A stretch of DNA of 64,000 bases, taken from NCBI GenBank assembly GCA_019925095.2, contig CM034392.1, forward strand, positions 15,588,387 through 15,652,386. Direction: 5' to 3'. The notes beneath the pieces are model-generated. The model was not told the origin of the DNA. It saw only the letters and a list, made by a program, of their open reading frames with translations, and made no database searches. The DNA is from Dendrolimus kikuchii (lineage: Eukaryota; Arthropoda; Insecta; Lepidoptera; Lasiocampidae). The translations under genes and the position numbers were made by a program. This document shows, piece after piece, positions 12,411 through 21,720 of the stretch; position 1 is the first letter of the stretch, and the number at the start of each line of letters is the position of its first letter.

Positions 12411-13226
12411 ATGTAACGTTAAAGACAAAAAGAGTGGTTGCCATTCGAAGAACGCGGAGCTGTCGGTGCGCGGCGAATGTCGAAAAGTCTAGATGGCTGG
12501 CGAGCGCGACCTACATTGCTCTGACGAAACCCTTATACTATATCTATTTGTGTTCCACTTATTTATACTTGCCTGTGTTTGTGACTCACCCACACTGTAT
12601 GCGCGGGAACGTGGCGACGATTGTGGCTGCCATAATGTCACGTGGAAACCCCTCTAATCGATTCACGTACGTCACCACTTGTTTGGAAAACACGTACATT
12701 CCAAGCTGTGGTAAATGACCTATATGTGTTACAAGGAGTCATCTTATCAGATCTTACATTTGAAATGTTTTCGTAATCGTTTATAATAATAAAAACTCGT
12801 AAATGTAAATTGAGACCAGATAAATTAGCCCGTATTAAAACGCATAAATCTATAATTATGTACTTTGGGTAAATAAACTGACTCATGAGTCGTCATATTA
12901 TCGAATTGGCCTAAAAGTGGTTGGACTACTTAAGACTTAGTGGAAGTTTGTTATATAGTATATATTTTTTGGAACTCGAATAGAAGTCACCGTGTTAATC
13001 ACTTTGCGGGTGTTGAACTCTTGGATGTAACTACAAATGTACCTAACTACATATTTAGGAACGTACATATTACGGTACTTGGTTTATATTTATGATATAT
13101 TATTATGTAGGTATATAAAAACTAGTAGCAAGTTTATAAAATGAAACAAATTTTCGTACATGTCGGTCTTTAAAGCAGGGTACTAAAATTCATAATTATT
13201 TCATGTTCATTCTTTATTATATTGTT

Positions 13227-13354
<128 letters not shown>

Positions 13355-13989
13355 TCACATTAAAAAATATAAGAAGATGATGTCCGTCGGCAGCGGGGCC
13401 TAGGGTTTGGGTTACCCATAACTCCAGAAAAAGGAACTTATTATTATTATAAGTTACAATACTGTAATTACTGTATTACGGATAAACTAAATGAAATTAT
13501 ATTTTGTCTTAATTTTAATAGTTTTTTTTTAAATAAAATTATGAGTATAAAGCTTCCAAGTCCACACTGACATTTGTCAACTGCTACCAAGTGTCATATA
13601 GTTGAATGCGTCAGTATTTTAGTGAGGCTAAGCACTAGTTTTAATATTTTATAACAAAAACAATTTTGTAAACGATAACATTAATTCAAAACTTTCAGAA
13701 ATTTGAAAATAATTATTATGTATATTAATATGTTACATTTGTTAAAATATACATGAGATTGACCTACTTATACGGTGTAAACTTTGTACATAACAAGGGT
13801 TCCTTCTTACCTTAGTATTGACACTAAAATATAGTTATGAAAGTGAATTGTACAATGAAATGTGTAATAAACACGTAACATAATTAGATTTTCTTTGATC
13901 GTTAAGATATTGTCATCTTAGTGCATTAATATTTAGTTATTGGTATTAATGTAGGATGATTAATCATAGATAGGTTTAATAGTGAGATA

Positions 13990-14420
13990 TACTTAGGTGC
14001 AACGCAATCGAGAAGGTTTTGTTTTCGCGGTATTGGGGTCATTGGCCGCGCGGCCGGTCAGTGCCCGCGCGGCCAATTATGGGCCACTCGCACAGCGCAC
14101 AATGGATCGATGGCAACGCGAAATTGGGCCACCGACCCGTACGCCTCGCGGTAACCCCCCGCGCCGCGATACGATACTCGCGCGACACCAGCCTCAAACC
14201 CCTCAGCAGCAAGTAGGGAAGTGGCCCACGCGGGTATCAGACATTCAAATAACTGCTTACTGCCATGGAAGTGGGCATACCGTAAACAAAGCTTAAACAA
14301 TATCTCACTTACGCAATGAGGTGCAGACTCCAGAGTCTAACTCCGCGCGGCGCCGGCGCGATAACCGTAGTCCGTAGCATTCGCCAAAACAGATCGTTGC
14401 CAGTACTCGCTACGATTATA
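13990..14420. promoter_or_regulatory. GC-rich block in E75 intron 2
   Basis: A CpG-rich stretch with overlapping frames on both strands lies in AT-rich intron, about 0.6 kb before the E75B promoter region. No protein domain is recognised. It is plausibly an upstream control region for E75B. Confidence 0.35.
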
Positions 14421-14984
14421 GCCGGGTCTAATATATTTTACTAACCGTACATTTGCCTTGCTCCTGGTTAAAATTTCACATAAACTTCATACAGGTAATG
14501 TCAAGGTGCTACCAATGGTAAGGTAGAATTGATAGTAAGATTAATGCCGGGTGTCAGTATCTTACTGTCCATTCTTATCCCTTCCATTGGTAGAAAATTG
14601 ATATTATTTCTAAGAAGCTTGTGTCACATTTTAAACAGTGAGGCAAAATAATTTATAGTTAGATATTTAACCCAGCACAAAGTGTCTGTTACAGCAAAAT
14701 AGTTTAAAATCTAAATCTAATTATTAAACTATAATAAATATAAATATGTAATATTTATTTATACATTTTAAATAAATATAATTACTATTTAAAAATATAC
14801 AAAATCTGTTAACTATTTCTATTTTAATGTTTTTCGGCCCTAAATGGGTTTTTTAAATTTATTTACCCAAATACACCCACCTACTGTTGCACATATTATA
14901 TTAAATCTTTTCAAAGATTGCTAGGAATAGGATGATCGTCGTACAGCTGTGGTCATTGAGTAATTAAAGTGGATCATTGCATCC

Positions 14985-15486
14985 CCTATAGGAGCGCGCG
15001 CGCATTGAGGTAGGCCGTGACGCATGATTGACGTCACTGGGCGTAGAACTGGTCGTCGACCCGCACGGGCTGTGCCCTAGCTCCCGGGCGCGGGAGGATG
15101 CGGAGGGGAGAGCGCGGCCGTTGTGTAATCAAACGGTCGACGACCCGGGGTGAACGGCCGCGCGCCGCGACGCCGCCGGGATGCGCCCGGCCTATATCCG
15201 GTGCAGCGGCAGCGGCGCATTCTAGAACGGCGTGGACCGTTAGGAGCTCGCGCGGGGTGGGTGCGCGGGCCGCGGGGGCACTCTCACTTTCTCGGTTAGG
15301 TCGGCGGCCGGCAACTAGGTCGTGCGGGTAAGTGTGCGCCGCGCGGCGCAGCGCCCGCATAGTCCGCTGTCGACTGCCATCCGTGTCGGTGCAGTGCGCA
15401 AGACCCTTGCTTACCCATTTGGCAGAGCGAACGTCTTCGCTGGCGGATAGTGGACGGCGGTGTTTGTGGCAATAGTGTAATTGTGA
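14985..15486 (+). promoter_or_regulatory. E75B promoter and 5' leader
   Basis: A GC-rich block ends at the E75B start codon. It has no clear TATA box. A perfect cAMP-response-type palindrome TGACGTCA lies at 15029-15036. The antisense frame at 15034-15531 is a compositional shadow. The transcription start cannot be fixed from sequence. Confidence 0.55.
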
Positions 15487-15645
15487 ATGGTGCATGCTAT
15501 GTCGTGTGGCGCAGAATTGCGCGAACGGCACTCGGTGCTGGTGAGCATGCTGGAGGCTCGCCGTGAGTCCACTGACTCCGGTTGCTCCAGTGACGACAGC
15601 TCTGACGCCGAGAAAAACCTAAAATGCCGCTGTGATGATTCTCAG
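15487..15645 (+). CDS. E75: E75B-specific N-terminal coding segment
   Basis: The segment encodes 53 residues beginning MVHAMSCGAE and continuing without an intron into the second zinc-finger sequence at 15646. The start is fixed by an in-frame TGA immediately upstream (15484-15486), although the base at -3 is T, a weak context. A second in-frame ATG is at residue 5. The acidic serine-rich stretch STDSGCSSDDSSDAE (residues 28-42) includes a DSGxxS motif. The last bases before the shared part are ATTCTCAG, which double as the 3' splice site for E75A. E75B therefore has only the second finger; in Drosophila such a form does not bind DNA alone and modulates the partner receptor HR3. The total product is 685 residues. 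Confidence 0.93.
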
Positions 15646-15790
15646 GGTTTTTTCCGGCGGTCTATACAACAGAAGATTCAATACAGGCCCTGCACCAAAA
15701 ATCAGCAGTGTTCCATCCTAAGGATCAACAGAAATCGGTGCCAGTATTGCCGGTTGAAAAAATGCATTGCCGTCGGTATGAGCAGAGATG
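15646..15790 (+). CDS. E75: E75 second zinc-finger exon (shared by E75A and E75B)
   Basis: The exon encodes GFFRRSIQQKIQYRPC through to MSRD (E75A residues 69-116), plus one base of Ala117. It forms the second C4 finger with cysteines 84, 90, 100 and 103 in the spacing CX5CX9CX2C. The sequence is essentially invariant in insect E75. The donor is GATG|GTGAGT at 15791, phase 1, joining 19514. For E75A the acceptor is the AG at 15644-15645, with a poor pyrimidine tract. For E75B this is simply the continuation of its first exon. Confidence 0.97.
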
Positions 15791-17599
15791 GTGAGTGTTT
15801 CACTGTTATTATATTAATATTATTATTTAGTAATATTACATTTTTCTATCTAAACAGGATTTGAAATTATCTATAATTTTGATTGCTTTTCAATATGAAA
15901 TAACTATCTTGTCAAATAAGAAATTTATAGGACAACTTTGATAAGTTTTTGTTTAATTAAAATCGCTTCAATTGTGTTTAGATAAAAAATTCTAAATAAA
16001 ATATTAGAAAATTCGTCTATTTCATTGTGGTCCATAAAATACATCATAAAACATGTAATATACATAAACGACGTTGTGCCGTGTATTTATCTACATTGGG
16101 TTGCAATCTGCATAATCCATTAGAAGGTCGAACGCGCACGATATCTGTGCGCCAAGTGGGATGCGCTCACGCGATGCATACGCGCGTCCATCATTCGAAT
16201 ATTTCGATCTACATAGATTCTATTTTACACGCCAGAGGGCTTAGATGAGGCAAATTAAGGCGAAGGTGGGGGGGAGTGACGTTGAGGTTTACGAAGTGGT
16301 CACAGTGTGGGAGGTCGGTTATGCAAGCGCGGGTGAGCGCACGCTAAGCAGGTCGACGGCCGCACACCCGCTCCATGCTGCAGCAGCGAGTGCGGCCACA
16401 GCTCTGTTGTTGCGCCATCGGCCGTGTCTCGCACCTCGCCCCCCGCAGTTAAACTGTGCGCACACAGTGAAAGCAGAGAAAGGCGCGTTTCGTAAGCGCG
16501 AGAGTGAAATTTGTATTTTCACTTTCGTAAAGTTGTTCGTTGACCTGGCGCCTTTCCTGTTGCATATGTACTGGTTACAAAAGTTCAGTAACAAATAGCA
16601 AGAGTATCTAATCCTTAATTAAACGAGTTATTTTGTAAGCTACGGAAATTACTTCAATTATTGTCACCTTAATATTTCACGATTTGTATCATAAATTATA
16701 ACAAAAATAATAAAACGGCCGATTAAATCAGGTCGGAAGACCACCAAAATAACATAAAAGTAATTATTTTTGTATTTACTTTATATTGATACTAGATTAA
16801 TTTTTACCACAATATTATATTCTTATTAATATTTATAATTATGTAGTACGTTCTTTTTTAACTTTATTTCAAAACTAACTTCGTCACAATCGATACATAT
16901 TACTCGACACATTTCTGTCCGTACTGTGACCTAATGTATTCCTGAGGCAATAAAAAACATTTGACTAAAGTTTTCCACGATATATCAATGAATAATTAGT
17001 ATTACTTGGTTTCTGTTATTTATTTATCCAAACTTTTGTTCTAGAACCTTAGTTAGTTACGCTACTCGATAACAGATGGCGTACCAAAAAGTGATACTAG
17101 CGCTATCATAATTTGTACGGATCTAACTTGTTGCAAACGAAATAAACTCAAATGGTTAAATATTTTATTTCGTATTGAATATATAATTTTTTATTTAAAT
17201 AATTGAATATTATCTGGATAATAAAAAACGTTTATTTTGTGTTAGTTAAATTTCTATTATGTTTGAAGATTTTTTGTTATAATTAGAATTTTAAATTGTA
17301 AAGTAATAAAAACGACTATTTATATAGTTATGAACTATGATTATTTACATGATACACGATATAAAAGAAATTGAATTACCCATGATATTTTATCATGATA
17401 AACAGAGTAATCAAATATAACATTTAGAATATGCTTATATTTTTTCACATTTCAATAAAAATGTGTTATCCTACATTTTAATTGTATTAGTAATTGTGTT
17501 AGTTTTGAAGATTAGATTAGATAAATAAATCTCTTTAAAGTAAACGTATAAATCTTGAAAATTATTTTAGAATATAAACATAATATAAATGTAATAAAG
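15791..17599 (+). other. E75 intron 3, upstream part
   Basis: AT-rich intron with a GC-rich patch at about 16240-16500, which holds unsupported open frames on both strands. It contains an AGATGGCGTACC motif at about 17074; related AGATGGCG motifs occur near 7010 and 8886. No exon was recognised. Confidence 0.7.
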
Positions 17600-18117
17600 C
17601 AATTTTAGATGACAAAAGAGTCAGAGGGTCGGGATGTGGCGGAGGAGTTCTTGTGCGGGGGCAGGGGCCTGCGCGGAGTTTATTGACGGTCTCCTCCTTC
17701 CCCCCTCGGGGGCCGGCCCCCCTCCGCCTCCCTCGCCGCGGCCTCCCTCCTCGTCAAGTTCAAGGTTGGCGCGGCGCGCGCCGCGGCGCAGTGCGAGGGA
17801 GTCCGACCCGCGCACCGGTCGTCAGCCCTCATTGCTATCGCTATGTTATTAAGTCGGTCGGCAGTTCGGCTCGAGAACTCGACGCTCGCTCACAGTGACT
17901 GCTCCAGGGAACGCCGCTGACTATACCGCGGTACTCTGTTGCATCCATTGGATTACTCTACATATTGGGATTACAGTGATTGTGCGAATATTATAAATAT
18001 TTTTCATGTGCTATGTGACACTTAGTGATTTCATTTAATCATAAACTAACCTAACGTTACCGATTATATTTACCTGTGGCCATTGGCTGTGAACTTAAAA
18101 TTTAGTGAATAACTGTA
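17600..18117 (+). promoter_or_regulatory. GC-rich promoter and leader of the E75D-type start
   Basis: The segment from about 17620 to 17900 is GC-rich with CT-rich and CG-rich stretches and passes into an AT-rich leader before the ATG at 18118. No TATA box is evident. Its position directly in front of an isoform-specific exon supports an independent promoter. Frames through it on both strands are compositional. Confidence 0.5.
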
Positions 18118-18193
18118 ATGGTATCAGACATGGGTGAAGATTTGCCGATTCTTAAAGGAATCCTCAACGGAGTTGTGAAATATCACAATGCGC
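18118..18193 (+). CDS. E75: E75D-type first coding exon, no DNA-binding domain
   Basis: The exon encodes 25 residues, MVSDMGEDLPILKGILNG followed by VVKYHNA, plus the first base of a Pro codon. It ends in a strong GTATGT donor in phase 1. Joined to 19514 it gives ...YHNAPVRFGRVPK, so the reading frame is preserved into the hinge. The first ATG has an in-frame TGA at 18106-18108 and a good context (G at -3, G at +4). A second in-frame ATG at 18130 (MGEDLP) could also be used. The predicted product is 609 residues with hinge, ligand-binding and F domains but neither zinc finger. Isoforms lacking the DNA-binding domain are described in other insects as E75D. The sequence similarity is from memory. 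Confidence 0.85.
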
Positions 18194-19513
18194 GTATGTA
18201 TCTTCGTTAATATTTTTTTATTATTCAATAATTATCAATGTAAAATAATGTAATGATTTATTTTAAACTTGCGAATTTTACAATCGTAGTGAGTGTTTGT
18301 TGAAAATGGCGTAGCGTTACGCTGAGTAAGTGCCTACTTTATATATACTACGCGTGGCTATGCTACGCCTAATAAAATGGTTTACATTTATTTTAATCAT
18401 TTAGCTTTTAAACTCTATATTAATTTTAATACTATAAATACTTACCTTCTTTAATGTTCTTTGTTTACAAAATTGAATTTGTCTATTAAGCATAGAGCTA
18501 AGACGTAATTTTTAAACTGTCTAATAAGACAATTAAGTAATAAATAATGAATAATTTCAGTAATAAATTGAATTGATGAATTCATAATCTATAGAAAATA
18601 AGCTTTAAATAAATAAATAATTATTATTATAGAAAAATAAGCTAGGCTCATAACTAAATGTTTATTATAAAGTTTATAACAAATATAACTCTTCTTTATA
18701 ACTGAATAGAATATAGTTTATTGTACAATAAAATTAATGAAACAATACACAAAAACAAATAAACAAATAATATTTTGACACGAACGTTATATTAAAGAGC
18801 ATTCTTTTCATATCAATCGTATTTAAAAGATATTTACTAAATGAATGCAGTCTTATAAATTAATTACCGATATAACCAAGACACAACATTCAATGCAATG
18901 TGGTTTTGATTTATCAATAAACGTCAGCTTCACAAAAAGAAGAGAAATACGGAGAGTGGTCGGTCACGAACAATGGGATCATGCATCTGGCGCGGCCCAC
19001 ATCGCACGCAGCGAAAGTCGGGAGAAATGGCGAGAACGCGCTCTCCGCTTTCGTTTTCAACCGTGCGCTGTGCGCGCAAACACTTTCACCAGCGCGTGCG
19101 CACGAAAGCCGCAAGCGACTTGCCCGCCCCCGGCGCATATTACTTTTCGGTTCGCGGCCTGCCGAGCGCGAGAAAGTCGTAACACTTTTTCGCCTGACCT
19201 CGAGGTTGACGCTTTGTCATTCGTCATCCAAACTAGTTCACTTGTATGCGACACTGCTTTTGTGTCGGAGCGTCAGACGGGGGTACCCGTTGCCGCCACC
19301 CTTGGCCGGGCGAGGGCCGTTGAACCCTGCCCGTCGGCGTCAGCTGCGCGTGCACATGGCTCGTTACGCGCCCGCATATCCATACACAGCAGCTGCCACC
19401 CAATGTATGTTTAGCCACGACCTTGCACAACATCCCTTGCATTAATCGCTAGGGTTTCGGAACTCTTTGTAGAGTGTGTATCCGATTGTAAATTTTTACT
19501 CTCTTTGTTACAG
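18194..19513 (+). other. E75 intron before the hinge exon
   Basis: The left part is AT-rich. A GC-rich block at 18950-19390 contains several overlapping long frames on both strands (up to 189 codons on +). They lack domains and overlap each other, so I read the block as a CpG-rich regulatory island and not as coding sequence. The acceptor at the end is CTCTTTGTTACAG. Confidence 0.7.
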
Positions 19514-19749
19514 CCGTGCGATTCGGACGAGTCCCGAAACGCGAAAAAGCTCGCATTCTTGCTGCGATGCAGCAGTCTTCGACATCGCGGGCGCATGAGC
19601 AAGCAGCTGCTGCAGAGCTGGATGATGCACCTCGGCTACTAGCTCGAGTGGTTCGCGCACACCTTGAAACATGCGAATTCACTCGTGACCGCGTAGCAGC
19701 AATGCGCGCGCGCGCCCGCGACTGTCCCACCTACTCCCAACCGACTTTG
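19514..19749 (+). CDS. E75: E75 hinge exon, common to all isoforms
   Basis: The exon encodes E75A residues 117-195, starting AVRFGRVPKREKARILAAMQ (PVRFGR in the D type). The first part is the C-terminal extension of the DNA-binding domain, whose basic GRVPKREK motif gives NR1D receptors their extra contacts to AT-rich 5' flanks. A helical, alanine-rich hinge follows, then HLETCEFT and RARDCPTYSQPTL at the edge of the ligand-binding domain. The acceptor at 19513 and the donor TTG|GTAAGC at 19750 are strong; the exon ends in phase 0. Because it is shared, E75B and the D type keep the basic extension without complete zinc fingers. Confidence 0.97.
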
Positions 19750-19868
19750 GTAAGCATGATATGACTACCTCATTGTATAGTTTTGTTTTTAAATTAAATT
19801 TTTATTTTAATAACATTCAGACATATTTTAAAATAACAATAAATAATATTCGATTTCTGTTGTTATAG

Positions 19869-21386
19869 GCTTGCCCATTAAATCCTGCGCCAGAGTTGCA
19901 GTCGGAAAAAGAATTCTCCCAGAGGTTCGCACACGTTATTCGTGGTGTGATTGACTTTGCCGGCCTCATCCCCGGATTCCAGCTACTCACCCAGGATGAC
20001 AAATTCACGTTGCTAAAAAGTGGTCTTTTCGACGCATTGTTTGTGCGGCTAATATGTATGTTTGATGCGCCGCTAAATAGTATAATCTGTCTTAATGGAC
20101 AGCTTATGAAAAGAGATTCGATACAGAGTGGCGCCAATGCGAGGTTCCTTGTAGATTCTACATTTAAATTTGCAGAACGTATGAATTCCATGAATCTTAC
20201 TGACGCCGAGATCGGTCTCTTTTGCGCCATAGTATTGATCACTCCAGACAGACCCGGCCTACGCAATGTGGAGCTAGTGGAGAGAATGCATGCGCGGCTC
20301 AAATCGTGTCTACAAACGGTGATAACTCAAAATAGACCTGAGAGACCGGGATTCTTAAGGGAATTAATGGACACTTTGCCTGATTTGCGCACACTCAGCA
20401 CACTCCACACGGAAAAACTGGTCGTTTTTCGTACAGAACATAAGGAATTATTAAGACAGCAGATGTGGGGCGAAGAAGAGGGTATGTCATGGGCCGATTC
20501 GGGAGCTGATGAATCCGCCCGAAGCCCGATCGGTTCCGTATCCAGCAGTGAATCCGGTGAAACAGCTGGAGACTGTGGAACACCTTTACTTGCAGCCACT
20601 CTGGCTGGTCGTAGGCGCCTCGACTCTCGAGGATCTGTCGACGAGGAAGCACTTGGCGTGGCGCATCTAGCACACAACGGTCTCACGGTTACCCCAGTTC
20701 GCCCGCCTCGGTATCGGAAACTCGATTCACCGACAGATTCGGGTATTGAGTCAGGAAATGAAAAACATGAACGGATAGTAGGCACAGGCTCAGGTTGCTC
20801 CAGTCCGCGATCGTCATTAGAAGAGCATTCTGAAGACAGGCGACCCCCTGCGCCTGCAGATGACATGCCTGTGTTGAAACGCGTGCTTCAAGCCCCACCA
20901 TTGTATGGAGGCACTCCTTCCTTGATGGACGAGGCGTACAAACCACACAAAAAGTTCCGTGCGATGCGACGTGACACGGGGGAAGCCGAAGCGCGGCCCG
21001 TCCGGCCGACTCCGTCGCCCCAGCCCCAGCACCCGCACCCCGCAAATGCTGCACACCCAGCGCATTCCCCGCGGCCGGTCCGCGCATCACTATCATCGAC
21101 GCACTCCGTGCTTGCCAAAAGTTTAATGGAAGGTCCGCGCATGACGCCCGAACAGCTGAAGCGCACTGATATTATCCAACAATATATGAGGCGCGGGGAG
21201 TCGACGCCAGCGCCCGAGGGTTGCCCCCTGCGGTCGGGAGCTCTCCTGACGTGCTACCGGGGTGCTTCACCGGCGCCACAGCCCGTTCTGGCACTGCAGG
21301 TGGACGTGACGGACGCCCCCTTGAACCTGTCCAAGAAGTCTCCCTCGCCGCCACGCTCCTTCATGCCACAGATGTTAGAGGCGTGA
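19869..21386 (+). CDS. E75: E75 ligand-binding and F-domain exon, common to all isoforms
   Basis: The final coding exon encodes 505 residues (E75A 196-700) and stops at TGA 21384. The ligand-binding domain spans about 196-395, with the family signature DFAGLIPGFQLLTQDDKFTL (224-243). In E75 and Rev-erb this pocket binds haem, which can sense NO, CO and redox state. Candidate ligands are Cys197 in ACPLNP and His375 in STLHTEKL, by position against Rev-erb. The F domain (396-700) keeps blocks conserved in Drosophila: DSPTDSGIES (481-490), MPVLKRVLQAPPLY, DEAYKPHKKFRA, THSVLAKSLM, RMTPEQLKR, and PLNLSKKSP (679-687) near the MLEA C-terminus. The acceptor is TGTTGTTATAG at 19868. Long antisense frames here are shadows. 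Confidence 0.98.
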   Translation, partial: ACPLNPAPELQSEKEFSQRFAHVIRGVIDFAGLIPGFQLLTQDDKFTLLKSGLFDALFVRLICMFDAPLNSIICLNGQLMKRDSIQSGANARFLVDSTFKFAERMNSMNLTDAEIGLFCAIVLITPDRPGLRNVELVERMHARLKSCLQTVITQNRPERPGFLRELMDTLPDLRTLSTLHTEKLVVFRTEHKELLRQQMWGEEEGMSWADSGADESARSPIGSVSSSESGETAGDCGTPLLAATLAGRRRLDSRGSVDEEALGVAHLAHNGLTVTPVRPPRYRKLDSPTDSGIESGNEKHERIVGTGSGCSSPRSSLEEHSEDRRPPAPADDMPVLKRVLQAPPLYGGTPSLMDEAYKPHKKFRAMRRDTGEAEARPVRPTPSPQPQHPHPANAAHPAHSPRPVRASLSSTHSVLAKSLMEGPRMTPEQLKRTDIIQQYMRRGESTPAPEGCPLRSGALLTCYRGASPAPQPVLALQVDVTDAPLNLSKKSPSPPRSFMPQMLEA

Positions 21387-21720
21387 GGCCGGCCTGCGGA
21401 GCCGCCCGTCTCCGCCACCCCACCCCGACCTACTTTAAATTAAATAAATTAGTTAATAGTAATCGTTCGCAGATCGTTTTAATATATTATATGTGATAAT
21501 TCGTTTAGGACGCGTGCGTGCGTGGCCGGCGCCGGACGAGGAGAGCGCAATAGACTGAAAAATAATTTAGACTATATAAGTGTAATTTATAATGCAATGC
21601 AGCGCCGGTCGCGGTGTGTTTGTCTGTGTGTATTGTATGTGCGTATGTGAGCGTGCTCAGTCATTTGTTTGTTAATATAATGACAGGTTGTCGAATTAAA
21701 ATAAAACAAATATGTAAAAA
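21387..21720 (+). other. E75 3' untranslated region with poly(A) signals
   Basis: After the stop there is a short GC-rich segment, then AATAAA at 21443-21448. A later pair consists of ATTAAA at 21695-21700 and AATAAA at 21700-21705, followed by a T-rich downstream sequence. The second pair is the better candidate end, giving a 3' UTR of about 330 bases. Longer 3' UTRs cannot be excluded. Confidence 0.55.

Noticed and set aside
18307..18371. GGCGTAGC ... GCTACGCC short hairpin in the intron after the E75D exon
   Set aside because: Only about 8 paired bases are certain; too weak to call an element.
18845..19445. Overlapping + frames of 189 and 154 codons in the E75 intron
   Set aside because: They lie in a CpG-rich block, overlap each other in different frames and lack domains or splice sites compatible with E75.
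20327..21166. Several - strand frames up to 179 codons opposite the E75 F domain
   Set aside because: They mirror the codon structure of the real + strand coding exon; no independent features.
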